Of a DNA stretch of 64,000 nt, positions 35,078-43,447 are shown in pieces; the first letter of the stretch is position 1, and the number at the start of each line of letters is the position of its first letter. Both the position numbers and the translations under genes were made by a program. Under the pieces are notes generated by a model. That model saw only the letters and a program-made list of their open reading frames with translations, ran no database searches and was not told the origin of the DNA. This DNA comes from Prevotella sp. (lineage in GTDB: Bacteria > Bacteroidota > Bacteroidia > Bacteroidales > Bacteroidaceae), in NCBI GenBank assembly GCA_017443345.1, contig JAFSNR010000097.1, forward strand, positions 1 to 64,000. The letters are read 5' to 3'.

Positions 35078-35710
35078 TCAAAACTTATAGCCAAGAGTAA
35101 CCGTAAATACCTTGTTACGGATACCATTGTCTGTATTTGAAATCAGCTTCGTCAAACCAAAGTTATAGCGCACATCTGCAGTAATACCAATAAATTCATA
35201 AGAAAGACCCACAGGTATTGACAAATCAAATGTATTCAGTTTATTACCTTCACCTGCAAACAACATGTCAATCATCTTATCTACGTCTAACTTATTGCCA
35301 CCTTGTTCAATGTTGGCTTTTACACGAAATGCGGGCTGAACACCTGCCTTCAAGGCAAGTCCTGGCAGTACATAAAAGTTAGCCATGATAGGAATATTAC
35401 CATAATAGATGTTGAGCTTAGTCATTTCATTCGATGAAGACCTGTTAGTAGATTTATCCATATCATAAATAATATCATATTTACAACCTTGATTAGTAAA
35501 CATAATACCTAATGACACACTGAACTGATCAGCAAAGAACCGCTCGAAGTCCACACCATAAGTCAAATTCAGTTTTGACTTGTCACCATCCGTAATGTTC
35601 GAGACCGTAAAACCTACTCTGGGTTGAATCGTAAAGTCACCTTCTTCATGCTGTGCCTGTGCAGAAAGAGTTAATGCCATCAAGGCTACTAATGCAAATA
35701 GTTTTTTCAT
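35078..35710 (-). CDS. Outer-membrane beta-barrel protein
   Basis: 210 residues with a signal peptide (MKKLFALVALMALTLSAQAQ). Alternating hydrophobic strands (FTIQPRVGFTVSNIT, LNLTYGVDFERFFADQFSVSLGIMF, LSIPVGLSYEFIGITADVRYNFGL) and a C-terminal strand ending in aromatic Phe (VFTVTLGYKF) mark an eight- to ten-stranded barrel of the PF13568 type common in Bacteroidetes. Role unknown. It converges on porZ with a 6-base gap and follows the trmH-like gene by 12 bases, probably in the same transcript. Confidence 0.83.
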   Translation of the reverse strand: MKKLFALVALMALTLSAQAQHEEGDFTIQPRVGFTVSNITDGDKSKLNLTYGVDFERFFADQFSVSLGIMFTNQGCKYDIIYDMDKSTNRSSSNEMTKLNIYYGNIPIMANFYVLPGLALKAGVQPAFRVKANIEQGGNKLDVDKMIDMLFAGEGNKLNTFDLSIPVGLSYEFIGITADVRYNFGLTKLISNTDNGIRNKVFTVTLGYKF

Positions 35711-35722
35711 ACCTTATTATAT

Positions 35723-36256
35723 TTATATATTAAACTTCGTTTGAGCAAAATGCCAGATGACGATACCTGCAGTCACTGATACATTCATGGAATGCTTGGT
35801 ACCAAACTGGGGAATCTCCAAACAACCATCAGAAGCATCAATTACTTCCTGATGAACACCTTTGACTTCATTACCCAGGATGACTGCATATTTCTTCTGA
35901 TGAACAGGTGTGAACTCATGTAACTTCGTAGAACCATGAGCCTGTTCGATAGAATAAACCTCATAGCCATCAGCCTTCAAGGCCTCAAGTGTTTCTAAAG
36001 CCGATTTAAAATAGCGCCAACTGACACTATCCTCTGCTCCCAAGGCAGTTTTATGAATCTCAGCGCTTGGAGGTGTGGAAGTGATACCACAGAGATAAAC
36101 AGCCTCGATACGGAAAGCATCGCCAGTACGAAACACACTACCCACATTATGCATGGAGCGCACATCATCGAGTACTACCACCAAAGACAGTTTCTCAGCC
36201 TCACGGAATTCTTCTATCGTGAGTCTTTGCATTTCTATTGTACGAAGCTTTTTCAC
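35723..36256 (-). CDS. TrmH/SpoU-family RNA 2'-O-methyltransferase
   Basis: 177 residues from GTG 36256, the start that aligns with relatives (KKLRTIEMQRLTIEEFREAEK). SPOUT motifs are all seen: motif 1 VVVLDDVRSMHNVGSVFRTGDAF, motif 2 YAVILGNEVKGV, motif 3 CLEIPQFGTKHSMNVSVTAGIVIW, forming the SAM-binding trefoil knot. It lacks the N-terminal substrate-binding domain of longer members. tRNA or rRNA target not known. Promoter TATCTTTG lies at 36281-36288 (complement). Confidence 0.92.
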   Translation of the reverse strand: MKKLRTIEMQRLTIEEFREAEKLSLVVVLDDVRSMHNVGSVFRTGDAFRIEAVYLCGITSTPPSAEIHKTALGAEDSVSWRYFKSALETLEALKADGYEVYSIEQAHGSTKLHEFTPVHQKKYAVILGNEVKGVHQEVIDASDGCLEIPQFGTKHSMNVSVTAGIVIWHFAQTKFNI

Positions 36257-36334
36257 ACCTTATATATTATTAAATTGCTGCAAAGATACAACTTCGCTGA
36301 CAAATGACAAAACATTTAATGTCTTTTTTAAAAG

Positions 36335-36525
36335 AAAAGAGCACCACCCGCCAGAATCGGGTAGTGCTGAAAACCTTCCTGTGTCGCTCATGGAACCATA
36401 CAAATTCTATGCTTACAGATTCATTATTACTCTCTCAAATTTGTCAGATATGGAGCTATATAATATAAAAAACAACATTCTCACTTGACGTTTCTATCTA
36501 TATAACCGGAAATCGTAAAAACCTT
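36335..36525 (-). ncRNA. Candidate small RNA with intrinsic terminator
   Basis: On the reverse strand, AGCACTACCCG, loop ATTCTGG, CGGGTGGTGCT (36340-36368) is an 11-pair stem with one mismatch followed by CTTTTCTTTT, a good terminator. No gene to its right points this way; nadA is on the other strand. About 160 bases upstream a near-consensus AATCTTTGC (complement of about 36526-36534) could serve as promoter. There is no reading frame of note between. It may be a small RNA, or the hairpin may belong to the origin region beside it. Confidence 0.35.
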
Positions 36526-36539
36526 GCAAAGATTTCCAT

Positions 36540-36954
36540 GAATTTATAATTCATTAACTTTTCTCTATATTTCTTCAGAAAAAAGAGTGTTGATAAACCT
36601 GTTGATAACTATGTGGATAAATAGTTGATTTCTGCACAAAACGAGATTGAAAGGCGAGAATATGTGGATATTAACATAGTTATTATAGGGAATTAGTTCA
36701 TTTTTCAACAGATTTTTGCTGAAAAAAGATATAAACTTATTAAATTTGCACCAAAAATGGAAATTGTGGATAAAGTGCGTGAAGTATTCATTATCAGAGA
36801 ATAAGAATTCACAGAAGGTGTGAATAAGACAACTTTATACGTGGATATCTTACTACGCAAGAAAAAGGCCTGAAAGTTATCAAGATTTCAACGGCACATC
36901 ATCCTATTCATTTTATTTTTAAAGAAAGAAAAAAGAAAGAATAAAAATAATGAG
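36540..36954. other. Candidate chromosomal replication origin (DnaA-box cluster in AT-rich gap)
   Basis: The 698-base gap between the trmH-like gene and nadA has no gene and carries a same-orientation cluster of DnaA-box-like 9-mers. TGTGGATAA (complement TTATCCACA, perfect) is at 36612-36620 and 36765-36773. TGTGAATAA, which fits TTWTNCACA, is at 36819-36827. TGTTGATAA is at 36588-36596 and 36600-36608, and TGTGGATAT at 36663-36671. CGTGGATAT is at 36840-36848. Very AT-rich stretches flank it (36541-36600 and 36900-36945). The parS-like sites lie 32 kb to the left. dnaA is not in the window. Confidence 0.5.
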
Positions 36955-37899
36955 ATGTTGAAAACTGAAGATCTAAAAGCGGAAATCCGCAGAATGTGTG
37001 AAGAGAAGGATGCCATCATCCTCGCACACTATTATACGATTGGCGATATTCAGGATATTGCTGACTTCGTAGGTGATTCATTGGCTTTAGCCCGTAAGGC
37101 TGCAGAGACAGATGCCAAGATTATGGTCATGTGTGGTGTTCATTTTATGGCTGAGACTTGTAAGCTGCTCTCACCAGACAAGATGGTGCTTTGTCCTGAT
37201 TTGGAAGCAGGCTGTTCTTTGGCTGATTCATGTAAGGCTGAGGATTTGAAGAAATTCAAAGATGAGCATCCTGGCTACCAAGTTATCTCTTATGTAAATA
37301 CGACAGCTGCCGTAAAGGCTTTGACTGATGTAGTTGTTACTTCAGGTAATGCCAAGAAGGTGGTAGATCAGTTGCCTAAGGATGCCAAACTTATTTTTGG
37401 TCCTGACTATAACTTAGGCAGCTATATTAATGAGGTGACAGGTCGTGATATGCTGCTCTGGAATGGTGGTTGTCATGTACATGAGCGTTTCTCTGTCGAA
37501 AAGATTATCGAACTGAAGAAACAATATCCTGATGCAGTGGTGATGGCTCATTTGGAGTGTAAGGCTCCTGTCTTGGCTGCTGCTGAGGTAAAAGGATCTA
37601 CTGCTACGATGCTGAATTATGCACAGCAGAGTGATAAGAAACAGTTTATCGTCGCCACAGAGGCTGGAATCCTTCATGAGATGCAGCGAACTTGTCCTGA
37701 TAAGGAATTTATCCCTGTGCCCCCTGAAATCAGCGAGAGCGGGCTGGAATGCAGCTGTAACGAGTGCCAGTATATGAAGATGAATACGCTGGAGAAAGTT
37801 TATAATTGCTTGAAGAATGAAAATCCTCAGATTGAAATCGATCCCGAGATAGCAAAAGAGGCTGTGAAACCTATTGAAAGAATGTTGGAATTGAGTTAA
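36955..37899 (+). CDS. nadA: Quinolinate synthase A
   Basis: 314 residues. NadA condenses iminoaspartate with dihydroxyacetone phosphate to quinolinate for NAD synthesis. KDAIILAHYYTIGDIQDIADFVGDSLALAR opens the protein; the three Cys ligands of the oxygen-sensitive 4Fe-4S cluster are expected in MVMCGVHFMAETCK or DLEAGCSLADSC, GGCHVHERF and ECSCNECQYMKMN; NTTAAVKAL is also typical. nadB and nadC are not next to it here. It is the first gene to the right of the putative origin. Confidence 0.96.
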   Translation: MLKTEDLKAEIRRMCEEKDAIILAHYYTIGDIQDIADFVGDSLALARKAAETDAKIMVMCGVHFMAETCKLLSPDKMVLCPDLEAGCSLADSCKAEDLKKFKDEHPGYQVISYVNTTAAVKALTDVVVTSGNAKKVVDQLPKDAKLIFGPDYNLGSYINEVTGRDMLLWNGGCHVHERFSVEKIIELKKQYPDAVVMAHLECKAPVLAAAEVKGSTATMLNYAQQSDKKQFIVATEAGILHEMQRTCPDKEFIPVPPEISESGLECSCNECQYMKMNTLEKVYNCLKNENPQIEIDPEIAKEAVKPIERMLELS

Positions 37900-37913
37900 C
37901 TTATCGACAGATA

Positions 37914-38657
37914 ATGATGAAAAAATTATTTTTTCTATTAAGTATCATATTGTCAATCACTTTATTGTCAAGTTGTATCAAGGATGATATAAGCGATGAT
38001 TTACAGGGTGAATGGAGGCTTTTAGGTTGGGAAGTCGATGGTGTTTATCATGAGGTTGATTCTTTCAAGGTAGAGCATCATAAGTTTTCCGTTGATTTCT
38101 CTGGTAATTATGTGAAAGCCTATTCCTTGGGTAATGTCACTGATTTTGGCAAAGTAAGAAGTAAGGATAATACTTTGATTAAAGAAACAGTAATTCAGAC
38201 TCAAGTATTGATTTTAGATGATGAATCTTTATTTTTTGATCAATATATAGGTAAAATATTCCGCTATGAGAATAGTGGCAATAAGCTAAAACTTTATTTC
38301 ACGGACAATAATTATTTTCTTTTTACCAATCAGTTTACTGATAAAGTCAAGCCCAGTTGTAACTGTGAACAGGATATTATCATAACAGTCAACAATCAGC
38401 AAGGTACTATCCATAAGGATAAGTATCTTAGGAAATGGTATATTGCCTGTGAACAATATGGTAATACAGATAGCGTCATCAGGTACTATCCCCAATCATT
38501 TCCTGATATCGACTTTCTGCAGGAGAATCTGAAAGTCATCTTCTCGGGTGATGTCTATTCTATGAAAGTCAATTGGGGTGACTATCAGTCTGAGCAAACA
38601 GATGGAACATACTATTATTGTTTTGATCTGATGAAAATCGAGATACAGGACAAATAG
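37914..38657 (+). CDS. Putative lipoprotein with lipocalin-like domain
   Basis: 247 residues with a lipobox (SITLLSSC, modified Cys at about residue 21) after a hydrophobic signal. ISDDLQGEWRLLGWEVDGVYH and the following strands look like the lipocalin-like fold frequent in Bacteroidales lipoproteins. Two further Cys (CNCEQD) sit mid-protein. Function unknown. It follows nadA by 14 bases and may share its transcript; the hairpin at 38681 ends the unit. Confidence 0.7.
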   Translation: MMKKLFFLLSIILSITLLSSCIKDDISDDLQGEWRLLGWEVDGVYHEVDSFKVEHHKFSVDFSGNYVKAYSLGNVTDFGKVRSKDNTLIKETVIQTQVLILDDESLFFDQYIGKIFRYENSGNKLKLYFTDNNYFLFTNQFTDKVKPSCNCEQDIIITVNNQQGTIHKDKYLRKWYIACEQYGNTDSVIRYYPQSFPDIDFLQENLKVIFSGDVYSMKVNWGDYQSEQTDGTYYYCFDLMKIEIQDK

Positions 38658-38680
38658 ATTTTTTGTTTAAAATAATAAAT

Positions 38681-38706
38681 AAGGTGGCAACGTTAATTGC
38701 CACCTT
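38681..38706. terminator. Bidirectional terminator between the lipoprotein and rubredoxin genes
   Basis: AAGGTGGCAA, 6-base loop, TTGCCACCTT: perfect 10-pair stem, T run on the right and T-rich on the reverse strand. Confidence 0.85.
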
Positions 38707-38714
38707 CATTTTTT

Positions 38715-38870
38715 TTACTCAGGCTTGAAATCTTCCTTGCCTACGCCACAGATGGGGCATACCCAGTCGTTAGGGATATCCTCAAAAGCTGTTCCTGGCT
38801 CAATGCCACTGTCAGGATCACCAACTACGGGGTCATAGACATAACCGCAAACTTCACAAATGTACTTCAT
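38715..38870 (-). CDS. Rubredoxin
   Basis: 51 residues, ATG at 38870 and stop TAA at 38715-38717. [20 protein letters not shown] with CxxCGY, and [14 protein letters not shown] with CPxCG, give the four Cys that hold one Fe. [10 protein letters not shown] is the usual linker. A small electron carrier, in anaerobes often serving peroxide or oxygen reduction or other redox partners. It precedes no redox enzyme gene here; the glycosyltransferase gene at its right ends 13 bases upstream and may be co-transcribed. Confidence 0.95.
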   Translation of the reverse strand: MKYICEVCGYVYDPVVGDPDSGIEPGTAFEDIPNDWVCPICGVGKEDFKPE

Positions 38871-38882
38871 AATCAAAGCGTT

Positions 38883-39938
38883 TTAGTTATTAATAAGGGT
38901 TGTTATTCTCTCAACAATCCGTTCTGGTGGAATGTTTTGTAGACAAGCATAGTCGCCTCGCTGACAAGGCTTATTACCATAGATACTGCAAGGCCTGCAT
39001 TCGAGGTCGAGCTGAATCACATTATTGGCATTCTGATTGAATCCCAGGAATCCAGCCATCGGATGAGTGGCTCCCCAGACACTGACAACAGGAATTCCAG
39101 TCAGTGAGGCCAGATGCATATTGGCAGAGTCCATTGAGAGCATCACGTCAAGATGGCTCATCAAGATCAGTTCCTGATAAAGATTATTCTCACAGTGTTT
39201 GCTTACCATCAGACACTGACGATACTGAGCGCACCACATCTGCAGATATTTATCTTCCATCTCACCTTTACCAAAAAGGAAGATACGACCCTTTGGATAT
39301 TTCTTAATCAGATGGAAAATGACCTGTTCCATCAGTCTTGGAGGATATACTTTCCCATCATGTGCTGCGAAGGGTGCAATACCTATCCACTGCTCAAAAC
39401 TCTTTTTCGGTCCTATCTCCTTTGGAAGCAGGTTCAAGTTACCACCTTCTTCAGGGAAGATGGAATGGAATTGACTGATATCAACAGGATAGCCTAAGCG
39501 TTCGAAAACTTCAGCATAGTTTTCAAATGAACTGGGCAATTGACTCTTTACCTTATTATTATATGAAGTCAGTTTTTTGCGTAAGCGACGATGCTTGTTC
39601 ACATGCTCCACACGATAGTGACCCAGGTTGAAGCGAAATCTCAGATATTCTGAGCGCAAGACATTGTGCAAGTCAGCCACCTTGGTAAACTGTTTAGCTA
39701 CAAGTCTGCGATAAAGCGCATTCAATCCTTTCACCCCATGATATTCTTTCGAGACATCTGCCTCCATGAAATTCACGTTAGGTGCCAGATCATAGAAGAG
39801 AGGGCGTGCAAATTTCTTGCTCAGTACAGTGATACGAATATCAGGATACTGAGTAGCCAATGCCCAAATCACTGGTACTGTCATAGCCACATCGCCCAGC
39901 GCAGAGAATCGGATGACAAGAATATGCTCTTTCTTCAT
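38883..39938 (-). CDS. Glycosyltransferase family 9 (heptosyltransferase-like)
   Basis: 351 residues. ILVIRFSALGDVAMTVPVIWAL at the N-terminus is the GT9 glycine-rich acceptor motif, and the C-terminal half has SHLDVMLSMDSANMHLASLTGIPVVSVWGATHPMAGFLG, the donor-binding D(S/T)xxxHLA and GxTHP signatures. A Cys cluster near the end (CRPCSIYGNKPCQRGDYACL) is usual. It transfers a sugar to the lipid A-core. It shares one base with the DUF4254 gene stop (TAATG), a pairing widely conserved in Bacteroidales. Confidence 0.92.
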   Translation of the reverse strand: MKKEHILVIRFSALGDVAMTVPVIWALATQYPDIRITVLSKKFARPLFYDLAPNVNFMEADVSKEYHGVKGLNALYRRLVAKQFTKVADLHNVLRSEYLRFRFNLGHYRVEHVNKHRRLRKKLTSYNNKVKSQLPSSFENYAEVFERLGYPVDISQFHSIFPEEGGNLNLLPKEIGPKKSFEQWIGIAPFAAHDGKVYPPRLMEQVIFHLIKKYPKGRIFLFGKGEMEDKYLQMWCAQYRQCLMVSKHCENNLYQELILMSHLDVMLSMDSANMHLASLTGIPVVSVWGATHPMAGFLGFNQNANNVIQLDLECRPCSIYGNKPCQRGDYACLQNIPPERIVERITTLINN

Positions 39939-40540
39939 TATTTCTTATATAGTATCGGGTTTGTAGATGGATCGTTGTACATTTTCATCTGTCTGTAGAC
40001 TTTCATATACTTACGTCCAGCCTCGATATCTTCCAATAACTGGTCAATAGCCAGCGAGAGATCTTTCTGCTGTTCCAGCAGCACGTCCAACTTTGCCTGA
40101 CACTTGGCAATATGCTCAGGCTCAGCATCTGTGCGCTCCACTTGCTCCTGCATGTGATAGATTTTCAGGGCAAGGATACTCAGACGGTCTACGGCCCAGG
40201 CAGGACTCTCTGTATTCAGACGGGCATCAGCCAAGGGTTTTATCTCGCTATAGTAATGACGGAAATAAGAGTCAATCTCTTCCACCAAATCTGTACGATC
40301 CTGATTACTGCGATCAATACGACGCTTCAAGGTAAGTGCCTCTACAGGATCAATATGAGGATCGCGGATAATATCCTCAAAATGCCACTGAACGGTATCG
40401 ATCCAGCATTTCAAATAAAGCATAGACTCGATACTGTCTTTTTCGTATGGATTTTTAATCAGCGTATTAACATCATCTGTCAGATGATAGTCACTGATGG
40501 CACGATTGAAAATTTGGTTTGCTTTTTCTGTAAATGACAT
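39938..40540 (-). CDS. DUF4254 protein
   Basis: 200 residues, mostly helical with coiled-coil character (NTESPAWAVDRLSILALKIYHMQEQVER). The family is almost always next to a GT9 glycosyltransferase in Bacteroidetes, as it is here with overlapping stop/start, so a role in lipopolysaccharide assembly is a reasonable guess. No catalytic motif is visible. Confidence 0.82.
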   Translation of the reverse strand: MSFTEKANQIFNRAISDYHLTDDVNTLIKNPYEKDSIESMLYLKCWIDTVQWHFEDIIRDPHIDPVEALTLKRRIDRSNQDRTDLVEEIDSYFRHYYSEIKPLADARLNTESPAWAVDRLSILALKIYHMQEQVERTDAEPEHIAKCQAKLDVLLEQQKDLSLAIDQLLEDIEAGRKYMKVYRQMKMYNDPSTNPILYKK

Positions 40541-40711
40541 CTTTAATTGTTTTATTCCGCAAAACTACAGAAACTTTTTCAATTAGCCAACTAATTCGAA
40601 GATTTTCTTCAAATTTTGGCAATTTAAGATGTAACAGATGTAAAAAAAAGGCTATTTTATGCACAAATACCCCCCTTTTGTGCAAAAGAAAGTCAGTTTT
40701 TCTTAAAAAAA

Positions 40712-40743
40712 TTTGCGTAAGTGAAAGAAAATGTGTTACTTTG
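40712..40743 (+). promoter_or_regulatory. acpP-fabF-rnc promoter
   Basis: TTTG 40712-40715, 20 bases, then TTACTTTG 40736-40743, one change from TAnnTTTG. The leader to acpP is about 70 bases, AT-rich. The remainder of 40541-40700 shows no gene. Confidence 0.6.
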
Positions 40744-40817
40744 CACCCGATTTCAGCAAAAGGCTGATAATTTTCAAGATAGCAAATTCATTATTAACAT
40801 TTTAAAGTATTACAATT

Positions 40818-41054
40818 ATGTCAGAAATTGAAAGCAAAGTAAAGGCAATTATCGTAGACAAACTCGGTGTAGATGAGGCTGAAGTAAAGGCAGAGGCTAG
40901 CTTCACAAATGATCTGGGCGCAGATTCACTGGATACCGTAGAGCTGATTATGGAGTTCGAGAAGGAATTTGGTATTTCTATTCCCGATGACAAGGCTGAG
41001 AAGATCGGTACAGTAGGTGACGCTATCGCTTACATCGAGGAGAACGCAAAATAA
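40818..41054 (+). CDS. acpP: Acyl carrier protein
   Basis: 78 residues, acidic. The phosphopantetheine site is [15 protein letters not shown] (Ser of DSL near residue 38). It carries acyl chains in fatty-acid synthesis and is followed by fabF, the usual partner. A hairpin between the two genes probably lowers read-through, consistent with the need for much more ACP than FabF. Confidence 0.97.
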   Translation: MSEIESKVKAIIVDKLGVDEAEVKAEASFTNDLGADSLDTVELIMEFEKEFGISIPDDKAEKIGTVGDAIAYIEENAK

Positions 41055-41067
41055 ATTTAGTTTATGA

Positions 41068-41106
41068 CATAATGGTTGCTTCGGATATTACGAGGCAACC
41101 ATTATG
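41068..41106 (+). terminator. Attenuator hairpin between acpP and fabF
   Basis: CATAATGGTTGC at 41068-41079 is complementary to 41095-41106 over 12 pairs, followed by a weak T run (CTTTAATATT). It starts 13 bases after the acpP stop and ends 15 before fabF. Confidence 0.7.
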
Positions 41107-41121
41107 CTTTAATATTAGCTT

Positions 41122-42384
41122 ATGGAATTAAAAAGAGTAGTTGTAACAGGTCTTGGCGCAGTGACGCCAGTGGGCAACACTCCTGAGGAAACATGGAAAA
41201 ACCTTATTGCAGGAGTTAGTGGTGCTGCACCTATTACACATTTCGATACAACTTTATTCAAGACAAAGTTTGCCTGTGAGGTTAAGAACCTCGACGTAAA
41301 CGAATATCTCGATCGTAAGGAGGCCCGTAAGATGGACCGCTATACCCAGCTGGCTATGATTGCTGCTAAGCAGGCTGTTGAGGATAGCCAGATGGATTTG
41401 GAAACCGAAGACAAGGACCGCATCGGTGTTGTCTATGGCGTCGGTATTGGTGGAATTAAGACTTTCGAGGATGAGGTAGGTTACTATGGTGCTCATCGTG
41501 AGGATGGTCCTAAGTTCAACCCCTTCTTCATTCCTAAAATGATTGCTGATATCGCTGCTGGTCAGATTTCGATTATGTATGGTTTCCATGGCCCCAACTA
41601 TATCACAGCTTCTGCTTGTGCTTCTTCATCGAATGCACTGGCTGATGCTTTCAACCTGATTCGTCTGGGTAAAGCTAACATCATCGTTGCTGGTGGTGCT
41701 GAGGCTGCTATCTGCGAGACAGGTGTTGGTGGTTTCAATGCCATGAAAGCATTGTCTACCCGCAATGATGAGCCAGAGAAGGCCAGTCGTCCGTTTAGCG
41801 CCAGTCGTGATGGTTTCATCATGGGCGAGGGTGCAGGCTGTCTGATTCTTGAGGAGCTTGAGCACGCTAAGGCTCGTGGTGCCAAGATCTATGCTGAGAT
41901 GGTAGGTGCAGGTATGAGTGCTGACGCTCACCACATCACTGCTTCTCACCCCGAGGGACTCGGAGCTAAGCTCGTGATGCAGAACGCACTCGAGGATGCT
42001 GGCATGAACCCTGATGAGATCGACTATATCAATGTTCATGGTACTTCTACCCACGTAGGTGATATCTCTGAGGCTAAGGCCATCAAAGAGGTATTCGGCG
42101 ATGCAGCTTACAAACTCAACATCTCTTCTACGAAGTCAATGACAGGTCACCTGCTTGGTGCTGCTGGTGCTGTTGAGTCAATGGCTACCGTTCTTGCTGT
42201 TAAGAACGATATCATTCCTCCCACCATCAATCACGAAGAGGGCGATGAGGATCCTGAGATTGACTATAATCTGAATTTCACATTCAACAAGGCTCAGAAG
42301 CGCGTGGTTCGTGCTGGTCTCAGCAACACCTTCGGCTTCGGTGGCCATAATGCATGTGTGGTATTCAAGAAGTATGAGGCTTAA
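41122..42384 (+). CDS. fabF: Beta-ketoacyl-ACP synthase II
   Basis: 420 residues. Chain-elongating condensing enzyme of type II fatty-acid synthesis. The nucleophile Cys is in ITASACASSSNALADAF near residue 165, the two catalytic His are in INVHGTSTHVGD and KSMTGHLLGAAGAVE, and the C-terminal NTFGFGGHNACVVFK is the gatekeeping loop. Overlaps rnc by 11 bases. Confidence 0.97.
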   Translation: MELKRVVVTGLGAVTPVGNTPEETWKNLIAGVSGAAPITHFDTTLFKTKFACEVKNLDVNEYLDRKEARKMDRYTQLAMIAAKQAVEDSQMDLETEDKDRIGVVYGVGIGGIKTFEDEVGYYGAHREDGPKFNPFFIPKMIADIAAGQISIMYGFHGPNYITASACASSSNALADAFNLIRLGKANIIVAGGAEAAICETGVGGFNAMKALSTRNDEPEKASRPFSASRDGFIMGEGAGCLILEELEHAKARGAKIYAEMVGAGMSADAHHITASHPEGLGAKLVMQNALEDAGMNPDEIDYINVHGTSTHVGDISEAKAIKEVFGDAAYKLNISSTKSMTGHLLGAAGAVESMATVLAVKNDIIPPTINHEEGDEDPEIDYNLNFTFNKAQKRVVRAGLSNTFGFGGHNACVVFKKYEA

Positions 42385-43366
42385 GGATATTATTGATATT
42401 ATCAAGCTCCCTTTCCGCGAGGAGAAGGAGCTTTTTTCTTCTCTTTACCCCATACTGGGATTTTATCCTCGTAACATCGAGTATTACAAGATGGCGCTGA
42501 TGCATAAGAGCATCCGCAAGCGCAACGACAAGGGCAAGCCACTGAATAATGAGCGGCTGGAGTTCTTGGGTGATGCCATACTCGATGCTGCGGTGGGTTA
42601 TATTGTTTATCGCCATTATGAAGGTAAGCGAGAGGGATTCTTGACTAATACACGTTCCAAACTTGTTTCCAGGGAGACTTTAGGCAAGATAGCCAATGAG
42701 ATGGGTTTGGGCAATCTGCTCCTTTCTGCTGGACATTCTAATTCTCACAACAGCTATGTAGAGGGTAATGCACTTGAGGCTTTAGTGGGTGCTATCTATC
42801 TTGATCGTGGCTACGAGGCCTGTCTCGAGTTTTTCGAGAAGCAGATTTTAGGTAAATATGTCGATATCGACAAGGTGGCTTTTAAGGAAGTCAACTTTAA
42901 GTCGAAGTTGTTAGAGTGGAGTCAGAAGAACCGTGTGCGCCTTGAATTCCGCATGTTAAAGCAGCAGACAGACGAGAATGGCAGTCCTGTGTTCTGCTTT
43001 CAGGTGATGCTTGAAGGTATTGAAGGTGAGCGAGGAACGGGCTTCTCCAAGAAAGAGTCGCAGCAGTTGGCCTCAGAGGCCACTCTGAAGCGCCTGAAGC
43101 GCGAGCCACAGTTCGTTGATACCATTTTTGCTGCCAAGACCAATCGCACGAAGATGGAGGAAGAGCCCGCAATGGCTGTTCCAGATACTGATCAGGAACA
43201 GAATTTCTTGCGTCCTAATAATAATATTAATAAGGTACCTGAGAAGTCTGTTTCTGAAGCATCGTTCGACGACAGCGATTTCGATCTCTCCGACATTTCC
43301 CACAAGGAGAAATCACGCGAGGATATTATTGCTGAGGCTGAAGCTGCTGCTTTTGCAGAAGCCTAA
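42374..43366 (+). CDS. rnc: Ribonuclease III with long acidic tail
   Basis: 330 residues from ATG 42374, which lies inside the end of fabF. The RNase III signature NNERLEFLGDAILDAAVGYIVY and the second acidic site EALVGAIYLDRGYEA (residues about 142-156) are intact; the dsRNA-binding domain runs from NFKSKLLEWSQKNRVRLEF to about residue 245 with the terminal helix KKESQQLASEATLKRL. After that about 85 residues of low-complexity, acidic sequence (DSDFDLSDISHKEKSREDIIAEAEAAAFAEA) extend well beyond the 220-250 residue norm. It processes rRNA and other double-stranded RNA. The terminator at 43383 follows. Confidence 0.95.
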   Translation: MRLKDIIDIIKLPFREEKELFSSLYPILGFYPRNIEYYKMALMHKSIRKRNDKGKPLNNERLEFLGDAILDAAVGYIVYRHYEGKREGFLTNTRSKLVSRETLGKIANEMGLGNLLLSAGHSNSHNSYVEGNALEALVGAIYLDRGYEACLEFFEKQILGKYVDIDKVAFKEVNFKSKLLEWSQKNRVRLEFRMLKQQTDENGSPVFCFQVMLEGIEGERGTGFSKKESQQLASEATLKRLKREPQFVDTIFAAKTNRTKMEEEPAMAVPDTDQEQNFLRPNNNINKVPEKSVSEASFDDSDFDLSDISHKEKSREDIIAEAEAAAFAEA

Positions 43367-43382
43367 GTTAAATAAGACAAAA

Positions 43383-43411
43383 AAGAATCCCCGATGGAAC
43401 TCAATTTCCAT
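43383..43411. terminator. Bidirectional terminator between rnc and aspA
   Basis: AGAATCCCCGATGGA and TCCATCGGGGTTCT pair with one bulge around an ACTCAATT loop; T run to the right, and the reverse strand also ends T-rich. Confidence 0.8.
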
Positions 43412-43447
43412 CGGGGTTCTTTATAATAATAGTTTTCCCTTCGCAGT

